Assembly: GCA_027625915.1 (NCBI GenBank)
Contig: JANTQA010000060.1
Coordinates: 930,001-994,000 of the forward strand
DNA: 64,000 nt
DNA from: Anaeramoeba flamelloides
Lineage: Eukaryota > Metamonada > Anaeramoebidae
Direction of reading: 5' to 3'
Numbering within the stretch: the first letter of the stretch is position 1; every line of letters starts with the position of its first letter. The translations under genes and the position numbers were made by a program. Shown here piece by piece: positions 61,865-64,000 of this stretch. The notes below the pieces were generated by a model that was not told the DNA's origin, ran no database searches, and saw nothing but the letters and a program-made list of their open reading frames with translations.

Positions 61865-63972
61865 TTAAATTTCCTTTATTTTATTCCTATTTACTAACCC
61901 CACAGTATCACTGCCAACCATTTTCACTTTAACCCAATTTCCAAAGGATCTGGAGATAAGCTCTAATTCGTCGCCAACATTTATTGTCAATTGTGCTTTA
62001 TTTTTACCAATAAAACCTTCAATTACCCGATAACATTGCACAGATCTTTTTTTAAGGTCTTCTTTCGGAATTTTTTTGACAAAAGTATTTCTATGAAAAA
62101 TAAATAAATAAATAAATAAATATTATATTAGTTTTTAAAAAAGTAGAGAAAATAAATTAAATACTGGGAAATAAAATAAATTAAATAATGAGGAATAATA
62201 AAAAAAAGAAAAAAAGGAAAAAAAAAAAAAAAAATAAAAAATTACGGAAAAATTCCTCTATTTTTGATTGAATTTACCCCCAGACACCAACCGTTCTTAT
62301 CTTGAGCAATTACGGTTAATACTTCACCCCTTTTAAAAGAGAGATCATTTAAAAAATCACTTTCGAAGGTATCTATTGCAGTAACTTTAAATTCAACAAA
62401 ATCGTTATTTGGTTTATAAGCCTTTTCTTTCCAATTGACCATGAATTCATATACAGTAATATTTTGTGGAATTTCATTTGTTGGTTCTTTGCCCATTTTT
62501 ACATTATTATTATTTTTTGTTAAATGATTTGTATTTAGGGGTTTCCTTTCATTTAATTTTTCATTTTTCATTTTTAAAACTTGCTTATTAATAGAAACAT
62601 GCTTATCCAGCCTTATTTTTTTTGTCTTAATTAAAACATTTTTTGTATTTTTTGAATTAATTTCATTATTACTCTTGTTAGATGGTTTACCTTTTCCTTG
62701 ATTTTGAACTTCATTTGTATTTTCATTTTCATTGTTATTATTTTTATTATTTTCAATTTTATTGAAATTTTTAATAATATTTTTATCAATATTCGCATTT
62801 TGTGGTTTAATTGAAGTATTATTGTTATTTGATTTATGAATTCCATCTTTTTCTTTTTCCTTTTCGTCATCCTCATCCTCACCCTTTTCCTCACCCTTTT
62901 CCTCATCCTTTTCCTTTTCCTTTTCCTTTTCCCTTTCCCTTTCCCTTTCCCTTTCATTTTCCTTTTCCTTTTCCTTTTCCTTTTCATTTTCCTTTTCATT
63001 TTCACGAATATTCTTATTCTGATCATTTTTATTCTCATTATTATAACTTTTCGATTGGAAGCTATTTTGTTTGGCATTTCCATTATTCTGTTTTAATTTT
63101 TTATTATTTTGAGTTCGAATTAAATTCATCTTATCCATTCGATTATTTCCGCCAAATCTTTCATTTTTATTTTCATTATTGGATTCTTTTTGATCTTTAT
63201 TTATTATTTTTGATTTATTAATGGTTTTTTCTTTTGATTGAAAGTTATCGAAATTATTCGAATCTGATAGAGAATTAATTTTTTTAATTCTTTCCATTAC
63301 CCAAGATTGTTTTGAACGTGAAGAAATATCAATTGACTTATTAAAAAGACCAGAAGTTTTTTTTCTAGATAAATTTTGTGATGATGGGATATATTTGTTG
63401 ATTTTCAAATTATTTGCTCTATCATTTATTTTTTTTTCAGTTGGTTGAGTATCCTTTATGTTAGAATTATTCAGAATAGAACCGAGAACAGTTTTATTTG
63501 AATTTTGGCTTTGAACCACTCTGTTTGCATCTTTTTCCTTTTCATTGTTTTCATCATTGCTATTGCCACCAACTTTAACATTAACATTAACATTAATATT
63601 AGTATTTGTATTAGTATTAGTATTCGCATCATTATTAGGTTTAATTTTAATGTTTTTTGTTTGTGTATCAACATTATTATTTATATTGCTTTTATTTTCA
63701 TTATTATTATCCTTGCGAACATTTTGAGTGTTATTTGGATAAAATTTGTTATCTTGACTTTTAATACTGTCTTTAATTGATGGAAGATTTTTTGTTGTAT
63801 TATTTCCCTCCTTAGCCAATTTAGAAGAATTTTCTTCCTGATCTTTCTCTGTTATATCCTGGTCATCCACATATTCGTCACCCATTAAAAAATTCATCCA
63901 AGTCAAACCTCCCACCTCTTGCTCTTCTCCTTTCCCTTTCTCTTTCTCTTCTTCTTTTTGTTTTTCTTCCAT
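61865..63972 (-). CDS. Low-complexity protein with two C-terminal SH3 domains
   Basis: Two exons, 63972-62246 and 62090-61865, 1953 nt, 650 residues; intron 155 nt with an AAAT-type microsatellite. Residues 1-~490 are disordered: Asn-rich tracts, a Thr-Asn dipeptide run and a long Glu/Lys/Arg block (62850-63000). SH3-1 (about 515-578): VTAIDTFESDFLNDLSFKRG, EVLTVIAQDKNGWCLG, NRGIFP, with the last Pro codon split by the intron. SH3-2 (about 595-648): YRVIEGFIGKNKAQLTINVG, DELELISRSFGNWVKVKM, TVGLVNRNKI. Both have the ALYDY-like start, the Trp and a GxxP/GLV end, though SH3-2 lacks the usual terminal Pro. Likely an adaptor binding proline motifs in cortical signalling. The start Met at 63972 is the first available, but the frame stays open to the window edge, so an upstream start cannot be excluded. 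Confidence 0.88.
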
Positions 63973-64000
63973 TTTTAAAAGTTTATTCTTTTCATTAAAA

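Noticed and set aside
62811-63221. Phe/Pro-rich frames on the + strand
   Set aside because: Antisense shadows of the Glu/Lys/Arg block of the SH3 protein.
1-64000. tRNA genes, rRNA, CRISPR arrays, operons
   Set aside because: No B-box-like GGTTCGAANCC with a partner A box, no rRNA-like GC-richer block, no regularly spaced repeats with unique spacers, and all genes are intron-bearing and independently oriented.

Overview
The window is nuclear DNA of a very AT-rich unicellular eukaryote. Genes have spliceosomal GT..AG introns, the stops read here are ordinary, and low-complexity Lys/Glu/Asn protein segments are frequent. An RCC1-BTB fusion, a DH-PH-FYVE RhoGEF and a long-tailed SNF1-family kinase fit a free-living amoeba. 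Anaeramoeba or a similar lineage is my best guess, by inference only. No bacterial operons, CRISPR arrays, tRNA or rRNA genes were seen.

I resolve eight multi-exon genes with support from protein families, one partial gene and one uncharacterised single-exon gene. In order they are: the 3' part of an FGD-like RhoGEF (1615-2854, +); an L-lysine 6-aminotransferase in four exons (4842-6938, -); a divergent centrin in three exons (13154-17061, -); a membrane-anchored armadillo protein in four exons (20967-25290, +); MON1 in two exons (27432-31453, -); an RCC1-BTB protein in two exons (34711-39797, -); ribosomal protein eS10 in three exons (43053-44015, +); a small acidic protein (46123-46605, +); a BRSK/SAD-like kinase in five exons (52038-55401, +); and a double-SH3 protein in two exons (61865-63972, -). 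All the joins keep reading frame and restore family motifs. Most introns are 67-365 nt, but centrin, the armadillo gene, MON1 and RCC1-BTB each have one 2.1-3.3 kb intron, and all four carry repeats.

The rest is mostly repeats. I find: a decayed LINE family (three 3' copies); a Tc1/mariner fossil with DD34-type spacing (59446-60511) and 533-534 bp elements with matching ends; five TA-flanked fold-back elements; a family with a CACAGGTAGGACGT terminal repeat (long copy in the RCC1-BTB intron, short copy at 411-787); a dispersed array of palindromes and CACTCTACGGCACT-like spacers in four places; and an inverted pair of about 0.9 kb repeats flanking MON1.

The genes do not form one pathway. Two (FYVE RhoGEF and MON1) belong to phosphoinositide/endosome biology, one is a lysine-catabolic enzyme of bacterial type, one is a translation protein, one is a cytoskeletal EF-hand protein, and the rest are signalling or scaffold proteins.
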